Positions 20,110-30,915 are shown, counted from the stretch's first letter. The stretch: 64,000 bases of DNA from Nematopogon swammerdamellus (GCA_946902875.1 OX336355.1:17703347-17767346), one strand, 5' to 3'. Translations and numbers: made by a program. Notes: generated from the letters alone by a model not told the origin.

Positions 20110-20360
20110 GAAATCCAGGCGGTGGCGTCGCGGCGCCCCGTTAGACGTCGAACGAAGCGACGCGCGCCGTGTTACTGAAACTCGGGGCGCCGAGGGAGTG
20201 TGTTGAAGATATGGATAGCTTTGTAGGTGTGCGGCAGTCGGCACACTTACAGGCATCGACGGATTGCATAACTTCGCCCTTTTGTTCAGGCAATTTCGCT
20301 CTAACGCTGAAGTCGACCGATTGCGAATTCGTAAGCTTCGGAGAAAAGCGCAGTTTCAAA
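20110..20360. other. CpG-rich patch, possible exon or promoter
   Basis: Unlike its surroundings this patch is CpG-dense (GGTGGCGTCGCGGCGCCCCG) and open in several frames on both strands. None gives a recognisable protein. It could be a noncoding exon, a promoter or chance. Confidence 0.25.
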
Positions 20361-20433
20361 TAATAAGGGATAGAGGTGAGCAGGCTTTGATTAATTTATA
20401 ATCACATTGGAAAATATTGGGTTATTTCTATTA

Positions 20434-20768
20434 TGTACCGTGTTGGGCCGGTACTTAAAAATAATTGCCCCGCTGCATCTTTCTCCGTGCATATCGTAAA
20501 AGGCGACTATGGGACAAGATGCCATGCTAAAGGGCGATAGCATAGCTACCTCTCACCTTGAAACGGTCCTTCAACCGAGTAATGCAGAAGGTGGGTGGGT
20601 ATTCGTGCCTTACTTGCTGCTTGATAGTTATCTTGTCCGAATACTTTTCTAAACATGGTGGTCGGTGTTGTGCTGCAGTTTACAAGAGTAACTGCAGCAC
20701 AACTCCGATTACTCTGCTTACCCTGATTGTCGGGATTCGGGATACAGCGTGTGGTATGTTGTGTTTTT
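20434..20768 (+). mobile_element. G-SINE, full length
   Basis: Head GTGTTGGGCCGGTACTTAAA, body CGTAAAAGGCGACTATGGG and tail ACAGCGTGTGGTATGTTG. Confidence 0.8.
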
Positions 20769-20825
20769 ATTATAAAAGGTAATATCACAATGCGCTTATA
20801 GAAAAAAACCATATTGTTTTCATCG

Positions 20826-20945
20826 ATGTCTATTATTGGTTATTGATCATTCATATGGCAGTTAGACTGCACTCGAACTTGTCACAATTTGTTCTATCCG
20901 GTTCGATTACACCCACAAAGATGAACCGGCAAGAAACTTCGCAGT
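20826..20945 (-). mobile_element. LINE 3' UTR scrap
   Basis: Complement of CTGCGAAGTTTCTTGCCGGT and the ATTGTGACAAGTTCGAGTGC word, shared with 51661-51800. Confidence 0.6.
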
Positions 20946-20992
20946 TTTTTAAGGTTCCGTATCCGGTATCGGACCCTATTTATTACTAAGCA

Positions 20993-21186
20993 ATGTCGGC
21001 GGCAAAAGGCGTGTCAATAAATTAGACGACAACCATTTTGTCCGCCTCATAGCCGGTTCAATCTGATCCCGGGATCGGTGGAGACAACCGCGGCATGTCG
21101 CCTCTCTGAGCAATGGTGTTATTGGCTGTGTCTGATATTCCGTTGAAGTATTGGACACAGACACCCGCGCCGGCTGTCTATAAAAA
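20993..21186. mobile_element. Nested insertion in FP repeat
   Basis: The FP sequence stops after ATTACTAAGC and resumes with AAGCCGTCTGTCTG, so AAGC may be a short target duplication. The piece resembles a diverged L-A/T-SINE tail (CATGTCGCCTCTCTGAGCAA) and ends CTATAAAAAAAAA. Assignment is weak. Confidence 0.5.
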
Positions 21187-21267
21187 AAAACCAAGCCGTC
21201 TGTCTGCCTGTCCGTCCGTCCGTCCGTCTGTCTGTTCGAGGGCTGTATCTCTTGAACCGTAATAGGT

Positions 21268-21318
21268 AGCCCGTTAAAATTTTCACAGCATAATATGCTG
21301 TGAAAATTTTAACGGGCT
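21268..21318. repeat. 25-bp-armed near-perfect palindrome
   Basis: AGCCCGTTAAAATTTTCACA and five further bases (21268-21292) are followed, after one base, by the exact complement (21294-21318). An adjacent 9-bp-armed palindrome (ATAACACAT / ATGTGTTAT) follows. It duplicates and inverts part of the FP repeat. Confidence 0.8.
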
Positions 21319-21595
21319 ATAACACATATTATGTGTTATTATGGCCAATATAACAACAAATAATAAAAATAAGAAAAAGTAAAAAATTCACGGGGGTTCC
21401 CATAAAAGAAACCAAAAAGTGTATGCGCGCGCGCCATCTACCGAAAAGAGTATGAAGCATTTTAACTAATCATGACATTTAACTAATATGAAGCATTTCA
21501 TAACACGCCATAGATGGCGTGAGTGGCGCTAACCATGACATGGCGATACGGAACCCGCGGTGCGCGAGTTCGACTCGCACTTGGCCGGTTTTTTT

Positions 21596-22189
21596 TTTCA
21601 TACATTTATTACAAATATTTTAGTGACTATTCACACAGTAAGGCAAGGGAGTAAGGTAAGGGTTGATATCAACACTAAGCGTATGATGGATAAAAATTGT
21701 GTTATTTTATTTTCTGTTTCTAAACAAATATACTGAAAAATACCTAAATCAGTGGCTAAGTAATAATAAAAAACATTGTATGTGCATTACATAGATTCAA
21801 GAGTAACTACATACTAACATTGTAGGAACTATGTTCTCGCTGCAATACATTAACGACCGGGTCGATTCCAAGTGTGATTACTTGCAAATTCGATTTCATC
21901 CAAGTAATTAAAAAAAAATTTTTTTTCAACATTTTTATTTATTGATCATATATTATTATATAAAACATATATTGAGATACAGAGATACAAATACAACTTA
22001 AATAAAAACAAAGATCCCATTGATTTTAAGATTCAAAGATTCAATAGAACAAATTTTCCAAGAAGTATATACTCTAGATTTTGTGAAATCTGACATCTGC
22101 TTGTATGTAGGTATTTCCTCATAGAACTCGAGAAGGACTCTATGTTTCACAAATGCAATCTGATTCTTTAAACAACTGCATGTTTGGTG
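21596..22189. other. No gene recognised
   Basis: AT-rich. Confidence 0.35.
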
Positions 22190-22360
22190 GCTGGCGGGTG
22201 GCTGTACCTAAAAGTATGTCGGTCGTGTACAGGCAATAAACACCAATCCTTGCGAAAAGACGCTCAGAGAGGCGCCATGCCAGCTATAAGGCATACATTT
22301 TAATATCCATGGGCGTCTTTACTTATGGGTGGCTCGGCGCCAATTTCGCGCTTTCAATAA
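22190..22360. mobile_element. Degenerate L-A and L-B 3' ends
   Basis: Positions 22190-22290 resemble L-A 3' sequence on the minus strand (GAGAGGCGCCATGCCAGC). Positions 22305-22360 resemble the L-B end on the plus strand (ATCCATGGGCGTCTTTA, GTGGCTCGGCGCC). Confidence 0.5.
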
Positions 22361-22594
22361 AAACAAAATTGACACGCCTTTTGAAGATCCCAGGCTATTA
22401 GGTAGTAGAAAACACACTCACATTATTTATCTCCGATGGGTTACAGTCTAAACATCCTCACGCCGCCGTTCTATAACCATTGCGGGATGTTCCAGAATAC
22501 ATTAGTGAAAACCGCATGTGAATCGGTTCAGTCGCTTTCGAGTTTAGCGGTTACAGACAGACCGTTGCGTTTTACAATTAGTACAGATATTTTT
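22361..22594 (+). mobile_element. Degenerate Lep1-like segment
   Basis: Only the ATCGGTTCAGTCGCTTTCGAG and CAGACAGACC words are recognisable. Confidence 0.35.
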
Positions 22595-22765
22595 TTTTAT
22601 GGAAACTGACACCGTTGGCTACATCACCTTCAACATCCGTGATGTCAGCCCATAACACCGGATGAACCAGGTGCGAGGTCAGTTCTTCCCTTAATTTCAT
22701 GTCGGCTACATTGAACTGGACAGAAAATACGAACTATTTAAATAGCCGCTTCGACCGACGGTGTT
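22595..22765 (-). mobile_element. 5S-SINE 3' part
   Basis: TTTTTTTATGGAAACTGACACC start, GATGTCAGCCCATAACACCG, CGCTTCGACCGACG end. 5'-truncated copy. Confidence 0.75.
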
Positions 22766-22984
22766 TCCAATTATAATTCATCGAACAAAATTGCAGTCAC
22801 ACTTGGAATAGACATGCAGAAGTCCTCTCCAATTTTCAGGTAGATATTCAGCGGAGCGGGGAGCGCGGGCGGACGCGCTCGTTACAAACTTACGAGGCTG
22901 CCGTAAAGTGCTGCATGCGATAGAGGAGTGGACGAGACGAGGTGCCATGACAGGTGATGACAAAGAACAAGATACGACTATAAT
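22766..22984. other. No gene recognised
   Basis: Nothing recognised apart from a short CpG-rich run (GGGGAGCGCGGGCGGACG). Confidence 0.35.
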
Positions 22985-23091
22985 GCAACGACATACATAC
23001 ATACCGCACGCTGCTGTATCCCGACAATCGGGGTAAGCAGAGTAATCGGTGTTGTGCTGCAAGCATTCTTGCAAATTACAGCATAACACCG
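22985..23091 (-). mobile_element. G-SINE 3' part
   Basis: ACATACATACATACCGCACG tail complement, then AATCGGGGTAAGCAGAGTAA and CGGTGTTGTGCTGC. Confidence 0.7.
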
Positions 23092-23455
23092 ACCCGACCC
23101 TATTACTAAGCCTACGCCGTCTGTCTGTCTGTCCGTTTGTCTGTCCAAGGGCTGTATCCTTGAACCGTAATAGGTAGCCCGTTAAAATTTTCACAGAAAA
23201 TGTGTTATTATGGCCTATTTATTAACAGATATTAAAAAAAGGAAAAAGTAAAAAAACACGGGGTCCCTATACAAGAAACTGAAAAGAGTATGCGCGCCAT
23301 CTACCAAAAAGAGTATGAAACATTTGAACTAATCATTAATTTTAACTAATATGAACCATTTCATAAACACGCCATAGATGGCGTGAGTGGCGCTAACCAT
23401 GACATGGTGGCACGGAACCCTCGGTACGCGAGTTCGACTCGCACTTGGCAGGTTT
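23092..23455 (+). mobile_element. FP repeat (5' end missing)
   Basis: From GACCCTATTACTAAGCCTAC to TCGACTCGCACTTGGCAGG. Its 3' 100 bp is part of the duplicated unit below. Confidence 0.75.
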
Positions 23456-24092
23456 TTTTTATCCGACCGAACCCACCGCTCCTACATCGACGAGACGCCT
23501 ATAACACTGCACTATTACACTGGCATTGTACTAAAAAGACCTGCTAAACGCACAGGATGAAGAGAAACTCATAAACACACATTATTATGTACTAAATGTT
23601 AAATTAAAAACAATGTTTACTGTTCGGAATGTGGGGGCTTCAGTCATATTTCACCGTAAATAACACACAATGTTAAATAACACACAATGTTAACATAATT
23701 AGGCACTTTGCATGTTCCGTCCATTTCATAAACACACCATAGATGGCGTGAGTGGCGCTAACCATGACATGGTGGCACGGAACCCTCGGTGCGCAAGTTC
23801 GACTCGCACTTGGCAGGTTTTTTTTATCCGACCGAACCCACCGCTCCTACATCGACGACGCCTATAACACTGCACTATTACACTGGCATTGTACTAAAAC
23901 GACCTGCTAAACGCACAGGATGAAGAGAAACTCATAAACACACATTATTATGTACTAAATGTTAAATTAAAAACAATGTTTACTGTTCGGAATGTGCGGG
24001 CTTCGGTCATATTTCACCGTAAATAACACACAATGTTAAATAACACACAATGTTAACATAATATCACTTGGCACTTTGCATGTTCCGTCCGT
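23357..24092 (+). repeat. Direct duplication, ~365-bp unit
   Basis: Copy 1 (23357-23721) and copy 2 (23722-24092) are nearly identical with few substitutions and short indels. Each begins in the FP repeat at CCATTTCATAAACAC and ends at GCATGTTCCGTCC. Both contain a short internal duplication of TAACACACAATGTTAA. Confidence 0.85.
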
Positions 24093-24189
24093 ACGGATAG
24101 TCACTATTTTCATTGGCATTGTCGGTACGTTGGTTTATTATCTTAGTCTTTCATACTAAAAACCCGAATACAAAAATATAGAATTAAAA

Positions 24190-24505
24190 AAGTTCGTGTT
24201 TTCCGTCCAGTTCAGTGTAGCCGACACGACCGTTGGAGGCTGACCGTGGTTCGGATTACACGGCCCCTTCCCTTCTTACCTTACTAGGTGGTAGGGTTTA
24301 TCCTGCCCGGGTTGTTACCACCGCACTGAATGAAACGTCGTCGGTCGAAACGGCTATGTAAATAGTTCGTGTTTTTCGTCCAGTGTAGCCGACATGAAAT
24401 GAAGGGAAGCACTGACACGGCACCTAGTTTACCGAGGTGTTATGTGCTGACATCACGGATGTTGTAGGTGATGTAGCCAACCGTGTCAGTTTCCATAAAA
24501 AATAC
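24190..24505 (+). mobile_element. 5S-SINE, rearranged
   Basis: It starts with a body piece (GTTCGTGTTTTCCGTCCAGT), jumps back to the GACCGTTGGAGGCTGACCGT region and then runs through to poly(A). This suggests two overlapping partial copies or an internal duplication. Confidence 0.65.
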
Positions 24506-24587
24506 ATAACACAATTACATTACATAACAGTAAATAGATAACACAAAAAATATATTGGGTGGTACGGAACCATCAGTTTATATAATA
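24506..24587. other. No gene recognised
   Basis: Short AT-rich spacer. Confidence 0.35.
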
Positions 24588-24812
24588 TGTATACTAGCTT
24601 TTGCCCGCGGCTTCGCTCGCGTGAAATTCGTATTTAAAAAGAACAAAGTAAGTAAGCCCGCTACCGTACCTTTATTTCGGCGCGCGGAACAATTCGGTTT
24701 GTATGAGAGCCACATCTTAGTGTAACCCGTATAGTTATATGTGCTAGTACTAAGTTTCATCAAATTCGGATGATCGTTTTAAGAGTTATGGAGGAACATA
24801 GATACATACATT
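24588..24812 (+). mobile_element. Lep1-like repeat
   Basis: TACTAGCTTTTGCCCGCGGC, CTTCGCTCGCGTGAAATTCG, then AAGTTTCATCAAATTCGGAT and AGAGTTATGGAGGAACATAG before a T-run. The Helitron-like (Lep1) class is my inference from family knowledge. Confidence 0.6.
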
Positions 24813-24813
24813 T

Positions 24814-25135
24814 TTTTTTTATGGAAACTGACACGGTTGGCTACATCACCTACAACAACCGTGATGTCAGCCCATAACACCGGGTGAACTGGTGCCACGT
24901 CAGCGCTTCCCTTCGGTCGTGCCGGCTACACTGAACTGGACGGAAAACACAAACTATTTACATAGCCGTTTCGACCGACCTTTCATTCAGTGCGGTGGTA
25001 TCAACCCGGGCGGGTTAAACCCTACCACCTAGTAATATAAGAAGGGAGTCTTATCCCTTAGTCGCCTTTTACGACATGCACGGGGAGAGATGCAGTGGGG
25101 CTATTCTTTTAAAGTACCGGCCCCACACGGTACAA
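24814..25135 (-). mobile_element. G/5S chimeric SINE, near full length
   Basis: On the minus strand: GTGTGGGGCCGGTACTTTAA, CGACTAAGGGATAAGACTCC, then CTTATATTACTAGGTGGTAG and the 5S-SINE tail to poly(A). The junction matches the copies at 43161, 45017 and 52962. Confidence 0.8.
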
Positions 25136-25655
25136 AACAGACGATACATACAGAGAAGATTTCTAAAAATCCTCAATTAGGTTTTAGTATCATATATAGA
25201 GTCTACAAACGCAGTATCTCATAAAACAAAGTAACTTACTCCATGACCATCCCTTACAGATTTATTATTGGTATTGATGTTGTAGTTTTTCCTACACGAC
25301 ATGCTGCTGGTGTCGTTCTAGCTATTTCTTTCCATGGACACAAACATTATATGCGAGCTAAGCCGCAAGCTAATGCTAATCCTGCAAAGCCTTCACATAG
25401 TGTCCTATAAATACTTCAGAACATATGTAGCTTCCGGAAAGCCAAAGTGCCGCGTGGCCAGCTAACTGAGGCTAACGCGAGCGGACATTTTTGCAGCTAT
25501 ATGACAAAACACATCGCATATTTGAGACACACACGCCTGACGTAGGCGAGGATACCCTATAACCGACGATTTGTGTTTGCCTAGTACGTTTTCTTAAATG
25601 TTACTTAATTAATTTCATACGTTGTGGCACGGAACTAAATCATATAATTTTTGCA
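25136..25655. other. No gene recognised
   Basis: No repeat or coding signal seen. Confidence 0.35.
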
Positions 25656-25762
25656 TCAGCAATCCAGGGAAGTGTCCGTCCGGTATGGCACCTACCTTCT
25701 CGGAGGTGATATTGGCTGGCCCCTCCAACTCAACCACCCATATCGGATTATATAAAAAAAAG
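25656..25762 (+). mobile_element. T-SINE 3' tail fragment
   Basis: CAGCAATCCAGGGAAGTGTC, CTCGGAGGTGATATTGGCTG and ATTATATAAAAAAAAG are present. Confidence 0.7.
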
Positions 25763-25765
25763 AAA

Positions 25766-26118
25766 GAGAAAACCGGCCAAGTGGGAGTCGAACTCGCACA
25801 CTGAGGGTTCCGTATCGTCATGTCATGGTCAGCGCCACTCACGCCATCTATTTATTAGTTAAAATGCTTTATACTCTTTCCGGTAGATGGCGCGCATACA
25901 CTTTTTAGTTTCTTGTGTGGGGACCCCGTGAATTTATTACTTTTTTTCTTATTTTTATTATTTGTTGTTATATCGGCCACAATAACACATGTCCTGTGAA
26001 AATTTCAACGGGCTACCTATTACGGTTCAAGAGATACAGCCCTCGGACAGACAAACGAACAGACAGACAGACGGCGTAGGATTAGTAATATGGTCCCGTA
26101 ATACGGAACCCTAAAAAT
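25766..26118 (-). mobile_element. FP repeat
   Basis: AACCGGCCAAGTGGGAGTCG at its 3' end (complement), through GGTAGATGGCGCGC and GGCGTAGGATTAGTAA, to CGGAACCCTAAAAA. It adjoins the T-SINE poly(A). Confidence 0.8.
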
Positions 26119-26274
26119 TACAGTTAACTACGTAGAATAGACTGTCCCTGTTAAAAAAAAATATAAAAATCGGTTAAGGTTTAGGGATTGGGAAAACATA
26201 AGCCCCGTAAGACCATTTTGTATGGAGAAAAAATAATTGGCTGTCTGTAAAGTCGGTATACGGACGATAGTTTT

Positions 26275-26476
26275 ACGTGATAACGTCATAATTTCTGCTG
26301 CCCTGGTACTTTAGAACCAGAGAGATAAATGTGTACAAGCCGACGCTTGGGCCGATTGTGCCTCTCTATCGCTTGTTACGCGCTCTCGCTTGCACACACA
26401 GGCTCAGATGGAACGTGACACTTTTTCGTGCGTGCAGCCGGTGTTCATCAATTTATAAGACGTGACGTTATCACGT
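26275..26476. mobile_element. TIR element, ACGTGATAACGTC termini
   Basis: Perfect 13-bp inverted words ACGTGATAACGTC (26275-26287 / 26464-26476) enclose CGTGACACTTTTTCGTGCGT and other sequence also found at 49790-50099. Noncoding. Confidence 0.65.
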
Positions 26477-26897
26477 CAAAAAATCACGTGACCAACCGCT
26501 GTCGCTCGATAACGCACCGTTACGTTTCGAGTGGGGAGCATAGGTTAGCGAAAGATTGAGTATAGTCCCGCTGTTTGTTTATTTACGCAGTGACGTCCTC
26601 ACGTGCCTCCTGCGTTAATCTGTTCTATTTATATCGATACAGTATTTCTATTCCATCATTTATAAATTCTATTTATACTGATTTAATTTTTAATTCAACT
26701 AGCGTTTCAACCTGTGGGCGGGTGCAGAGCCGTGGGCGGGAGACGCCGCCGATTAGGTATTTTTAGAAAAAAATGTCCAGTTTGCTTATATTGGATGGGA
26801 TCAATATGAAACGTCGATTGTTTGCGCAAACGTAATTGCAGCTCCTATGTGATTGATAACGTAAACATTGTTTACCGTAGCCCCGACAAAGAAGCAT
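26477..26897. other. No gene recognised
   Basis: Nothing recognised. Confidence 0.35.
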
Positions 26898-27078
26898 ACA
26901 CATGGTGTTGCATTAATGTGCGGTTGTACTCGAAACAGGCTGATTCTGCACGTGAAACTGAACAACTTTTTTTCTAAATATATTTTTTTTTGAGAACTTT
27001 TTACTAAGCCTACGCCGTCTGTCTGTCTGTCTGTTTGACCGAGGGCTGTCCCGTACTACGGATACGGAACCCTTAAAA
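26898..27078 (+). mobile_element. TA-MITE family 1 fragment plus FP fragment
   Basis: Positions 26898-26990 match the left part of the MITE at 15784 (GGTGTTGCA, GATTCTGCACGTGAAACTGA). Positions 26999-27075 are FP sequence with a large internal deletion. Confidence 0.6.
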
Positions 27079-27496
27079 CTATGAAACATTCCATGTGCAT
27101 AAATATAAGCAGAGTCTACACCTAGATCTGTTTTCTAGACTTTTCATTGTCGCAAGTCTAGCCAGTACATTGACACTGCAAATAAAGTCTATATTTGGCC
27201 TATAGAGACCGCTATACATCCGGCGACTGTTCAAAGACCACACAGGTTGTAAGTACGTGATCCTGATCACAATTAATGCATAATTTGTATGAGGTATAGT
27301 TAATAATAAATAATAATATTTCGCATATGCGAGTAGTAGCATTAATTACAGTTAGCGGTAGAAGAAGCAAACTTTTGTTTATGGAACCTGACTTGGTGGG
27401 ATGCAGGGTTGCCAACTCTTTTTATTAGGAGAAATAATTCATTTCTGATTTCATGGATGGTAAATAAATAATATAGATATTATATGTAATGATGTA
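27079..27496. other. No gene recognised
   Basis: Short frames only. GATGCAGGGTTGCCAACTC at 27400 resembles a hAT-type end without a partner. Confidence 0.35.
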
Positions 27497-27830
27497 TGTA
27501 CCGTGTGGGGCCGGTACTTAAAAAGAATAGCCCCACTGCATCTCTCCCCGTGCATGTCGTAAGAGGCGACTAAGGGATAAGGAAAAGATACTGCGCTAAA
27601 GGGCGACAGGCTAGCCACTTCTCACCTTGGCGCAGTCCTTCCACCTAGTCATGCAGCAGGTGGGTTCTTCGTGTCTTACTTGCTGCTTGATAGTTGTCTT
27701 GTCCGTATACTGTGCTAAACGTGGTGGTCGGTGTTGTGCTGTAATTTACCAGAGTCCTTATAGCACAACACCGATTACTCCGCTTACCCTGATTGTCGGG
27801 ATACAGCGTGTGTTATGTATGTATGTAAAT
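27497..27830 (+). mobile_element. G-SINE, full length
   Basis: GTGTGGGGCCGGTACTTAAA head at 27501, CATGTCGTAAGAGGCGACTA, GGTGGTCGGTGTTGTGCTG and an ATGTATGTATGTA tail. Confidence 0.85.
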
Positions 27831-27869
27831 TTTTGATAATTGAATTTGTAATAATTTTACTGTACATTT

Positions 27870-28130
27870 TTACAATAAACAATGCATTAGTATTGGCCGG
27901 GGCGGCGGGGGTGGCAAACGGACTTGATCGATAGGTATTTTAAGGGGCGAAGCTAAGGCCGGGATGGCAATGGGGAACAGGCCAGAAATTATTTGAGAAA
28001 CAATGGGTCCTAAAAGCCCAATGTCAACAACAAAAGGGCGTTCAGTTTCTCTTCGACGAGTGCTACGAAGATAGGTTAGATGGCAGGGAATAAGGATGCA
28101 AGTTCCTCCGAGCACAAATTGTGATAAATT
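27870..28130 (-). mobile_element. L-A LINE pol C-terminal fragment
   Basis: On the minus strand it encodes a broken frame with IPCHLTYLRSTRRRETERPF and VVDIGLLGP, matching the L-A C-terminal region at 53878-54102. Confidence 0.65.
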
Positions 28131-28360
28131 TTTAGAAATAAGGATGACTCGTACTATTTAGGCAGTGGCAAACATTTTTGTAAATGTAGACTAAGTGGAC
28201 GTAAAAGAAAGTATCCAGCGAAGTTTCTTGCCAGTTCTTCTTAGCTGTGGTAATCAAACTGGCAATATGCTAAATGTTAAATGATGAAATATGACGAATC
28301 CGAGTGCAGTGTGCTGTCTATGGATGATGAATAAAGAATAAATAATAAAGCAGCGTCCAT
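28131..28360 (+). mobile_element. LINE 3' UTR scrap
   Basis: Colinear with 11100-11405 (AAGTATCCAGCGAAGTTTCT, GACGAATCCGAGTGCAGT). Confidence 0.5.
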
Positions 28361-28984
28361 GATAGTACCTGTAGAACAGACTGAGTGATCCTACAAATCG
28401 TCTGTGGCTCAGATTGGGATTAAAGCTCCTTTTAGTTTCAGAAGGGCGTATCTAAAAAATTTAAGTCGCTTTACTTACTAAGCCCGTCCGCATTCTTACC
28501 ACTGATTACCTAGTTAGGTCAGGTTAGGTTAATTAGGTACTGATACCTAAAATGGAGTATCCACTATCCGAAATTTATCGCTCCTACGAAGGATTTGCGC
28601 AAATTAAAAACGAAATTCTAAATTTTTACGACAACAAAACCTAAGTCCGCTGCGGTCACAAAAATCTAAAAATACACATTAAAAAAAAAACAACTAAAAA
28701 TACGTCTCATTCATAACTCGGGCTTATTTCTACGGATGCGCGTTACGTAAGTGACGTCGAGAATTCCTTGGCACTGCCTCCGAAGATGTCCGTAGGATGC
28801 ACGGCTGAAATAGACGCTTGATACAGGAGTGACGTGCGGTCTGCGTTCATGGCCACTGCCGCCGCCGGCGGAGGGCACGCCGTGAAGATACGTCCGTAGG
28901 CAATGGCGCCTGACCACAGAACAGCGATCGGCGGCCGCCTTTCCCCTGCTACGAGGTTCCTCGCTCAGACCTGACTGTGTTTTT
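28361..28984. other. No gene recognised; CpG-rich patch 28730-28970
   Basis: The patch contains GCCGCCGCCGGCGGAGGGCA and a plus-strand GTAAGT word at 28749. Neither strand gives a recognisable peptide. Confidence 0.3.
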
Positions 28985-29135
28985 TTATGTAAACCACCAT
29001 GGTTGGCTGTGCCGAGAGACCAATGGTGCAGTCGGCAGAAGTGTGTCAGGATCGTGGCACGTGGAGATCCGTTGTCTCTGCCTACCCCACCGGGAAGCAG
29101 GCGTCACGCTATGTATGTTTGTATGTATGTAAAAA
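28985..29135 (+). mobile_element. L-A tail (minus) joined to L-S 3' end (plus)
   Basis: Positions 28985-29040 are the complement of the L-A 3' end (CCATGGTTGGCTGTGCCGAG). Positions 29041-29135 encode VCQDRGTWRSVVSAYPTGKQ and end in a (TATG)n tail, the L-S 3' end. Confidence 0.7.
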
Positions 29136-29984
29136 AACAACACCGACTTACGACCTTTTTATTCTATGCAAAGCAGCCAGCTATGGGTATCGTCTTAAGA
29201 GGATTCATATGGCAAAACAACGAAAATTGTTATATTTTTTAAAACTTCAAACAAAAATTTCATTCTATGAAGTACAAAATATAAAAATTTTTTTTTTTTA
29301 AACTAGATAATAATTTACTAAACACGAATCAGGCTTTTTAAATTTCCAGTATTTTTCATGGTGAAAAAAATATCCGCGCACTGCGCTCGATTGCTCAGTG
29401 ACGCCGACTCGAATTTTTGAAAGCCTGGTGTTTTTCAAAAATCGAATGTATCATCATAAACATTGCCTGATCGAATTTGTCTGACGCTGACTCGCTGACC
29501 GGCCGGGTTAGCAGATTTTTTTGTCGAATCCGTCCGTGTTTTGAAATACTCGCCGTACGCTGGATACGGGCCAACTCTACGCGGTGCCGCGACGGGACAG
29601 TTTTCAAACCGCGTTTAGGGCACTAGGGCGCGTGCAGAATGCATACATCGCGATTTCGCGTTTTGATGTGAATTTGATGAAACGTTTTCGGGTTCGGGTA
29701 AGGAGGTGCGACTAAAAAAAATAAAGACTTTTTTTGTACTTTACGACGCTTATTACTCAGCAACCAGACTACGTACAACAATTCTAAATATGTCGGATGA
29801 AAGATCCATCTGACGACTTCAAATACGTCATACATTTTTATTTTGTCATTCCATCCCTTCTGGCCCAAATCAGCCCTTCAAGTTGGCTGATCACTGATCC
29901 AAAGATTCACCAGTTGGTAAATTGTAGGTACGCAGTCGCAAAAATCGTCCTGAAATAATACAATTATCAATGTAAAATTAAATA
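29136..29984. other. No gene recognised
   Basis: AT-rich first half. A CpG-richer patch at 29380-29620 is without coding signature. Confidence 0.35.
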
Positions 29985-30230
29985 CATACATACATAGCGC
30001 CACGCCTGTTTCCCGGTGGGGTAGGCAGAGACAACGGATTTTCACGTGCCACGATCCTGACACACCTCTGCCGCCTCTTCCACTCCCATAATGTTCTTCA
30101 TATATGATCGTCGGTTACGGGTACTACGCACTTGATCCTTTTTGAGCACATGCCCGATCTGGTCCAGGTACGTGCGTCTAGGGCGACCCTTCCCGAGTCT
30201 TCCACTCACATTTGCTTCATAAATTTAAAA
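29985..30230 (-). mobile_element. L-S LINE 3' end
   Basis: On the minus strand it encodes GRLGKGRPRRTYLDQIGHVL, then STRNRRSYMKNIMGVEEAAE and SVVSAYPTGKQ, and ends in (TATG)n. It is a 5'-truncated LINE tail without RT core. Confidence 0.75.
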
Positions 30231-30382
30231 TTAATTTTAGTTTAATGTAAAATTTTCACAAATGATATAACAATCTTTGTTTCTAATAATTTTACAAGTG
30301 TCTTATATATAGAATCACCATAAAATAATTTATTACGAAATAATACCAATTAGAGCATTATGTGGCGGAGGTAGGAGGGCAC

Positions 30383-30433
30383 AAAGAGTTTGTATTACGT
30401 CGTTGGAGCGCAGCGACGTAATACAAACTCTTT
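30383..30433. repeat. Perfect 20-bp hairpin
   Basis: AAAGAGTTTGTATTACGTCG (30383-30402), an 11-nt loop and the exact complement (30414-30433). A shorter relative lies at 62048-62092. Confidence 0.8.
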
Positions 30434-30915
30434 GGTAGGACATAAATCATTTTGTGAACTAATTTATGCTTAGATATATTCCTCTCTGTGTGTTAATCCC
30501 AATTTAATGAATAAATAAATAAATAAATAAATAGTTGGTGGTTCACGGCAAAACAAAAATTTAGTCTAATGGTCCCTCATCATTAAAGGTTAAGAACCAC
30601 TGCTCTAGATGTTAAATAAATTGCACATACATCTAAACGTTTTTTTTTTATATTTAGCCAGTGTGAATAAATCTTTATTATCGTAATTCTTTCAAAGATA
30701 AACACCTGTTGATTTATTTATAGCCTCAAATTAGTAACGGTGGTGATGACGTTTTACAGCTAAGTATGAACATTGTCATAAATCAACTTTAGTGCAAAGT
30801 CGAAAGAATTGATTTATAATCTGTGGCATTTAATTGATTAATATGTTATATTTTATGGGCTACAAACTTGTAAAGAAAAAACAAGTTATGTGTTTGTCAA
30901 AGGCATTGCTATTTT
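30434..30915. other. No gene recognised
   Basis: AT-rich with an (AAAT)n run at 30509-30533. Confidence 0.35.

Larger units (their letters stand above)
20948..21595 (+). mobile_element. FP repeat with insertion and internal palindrome
   Basis: TAAGGTTCCGTATCCGGTAT to GCACTTGGCCGG. It is interrupted at about 20993-21186 by a foreign ~195-bp piece ending in A9. A fold-back palindrome lies at 21268-21318. Confidence 0.75.

Noticed and set aside
28711..28917. Coding exon in a CpG-rich patch
   Set aside because: The frame has no family resemblance and no convincing donor/acceptor pair on the same strand; kept only as a patch note.
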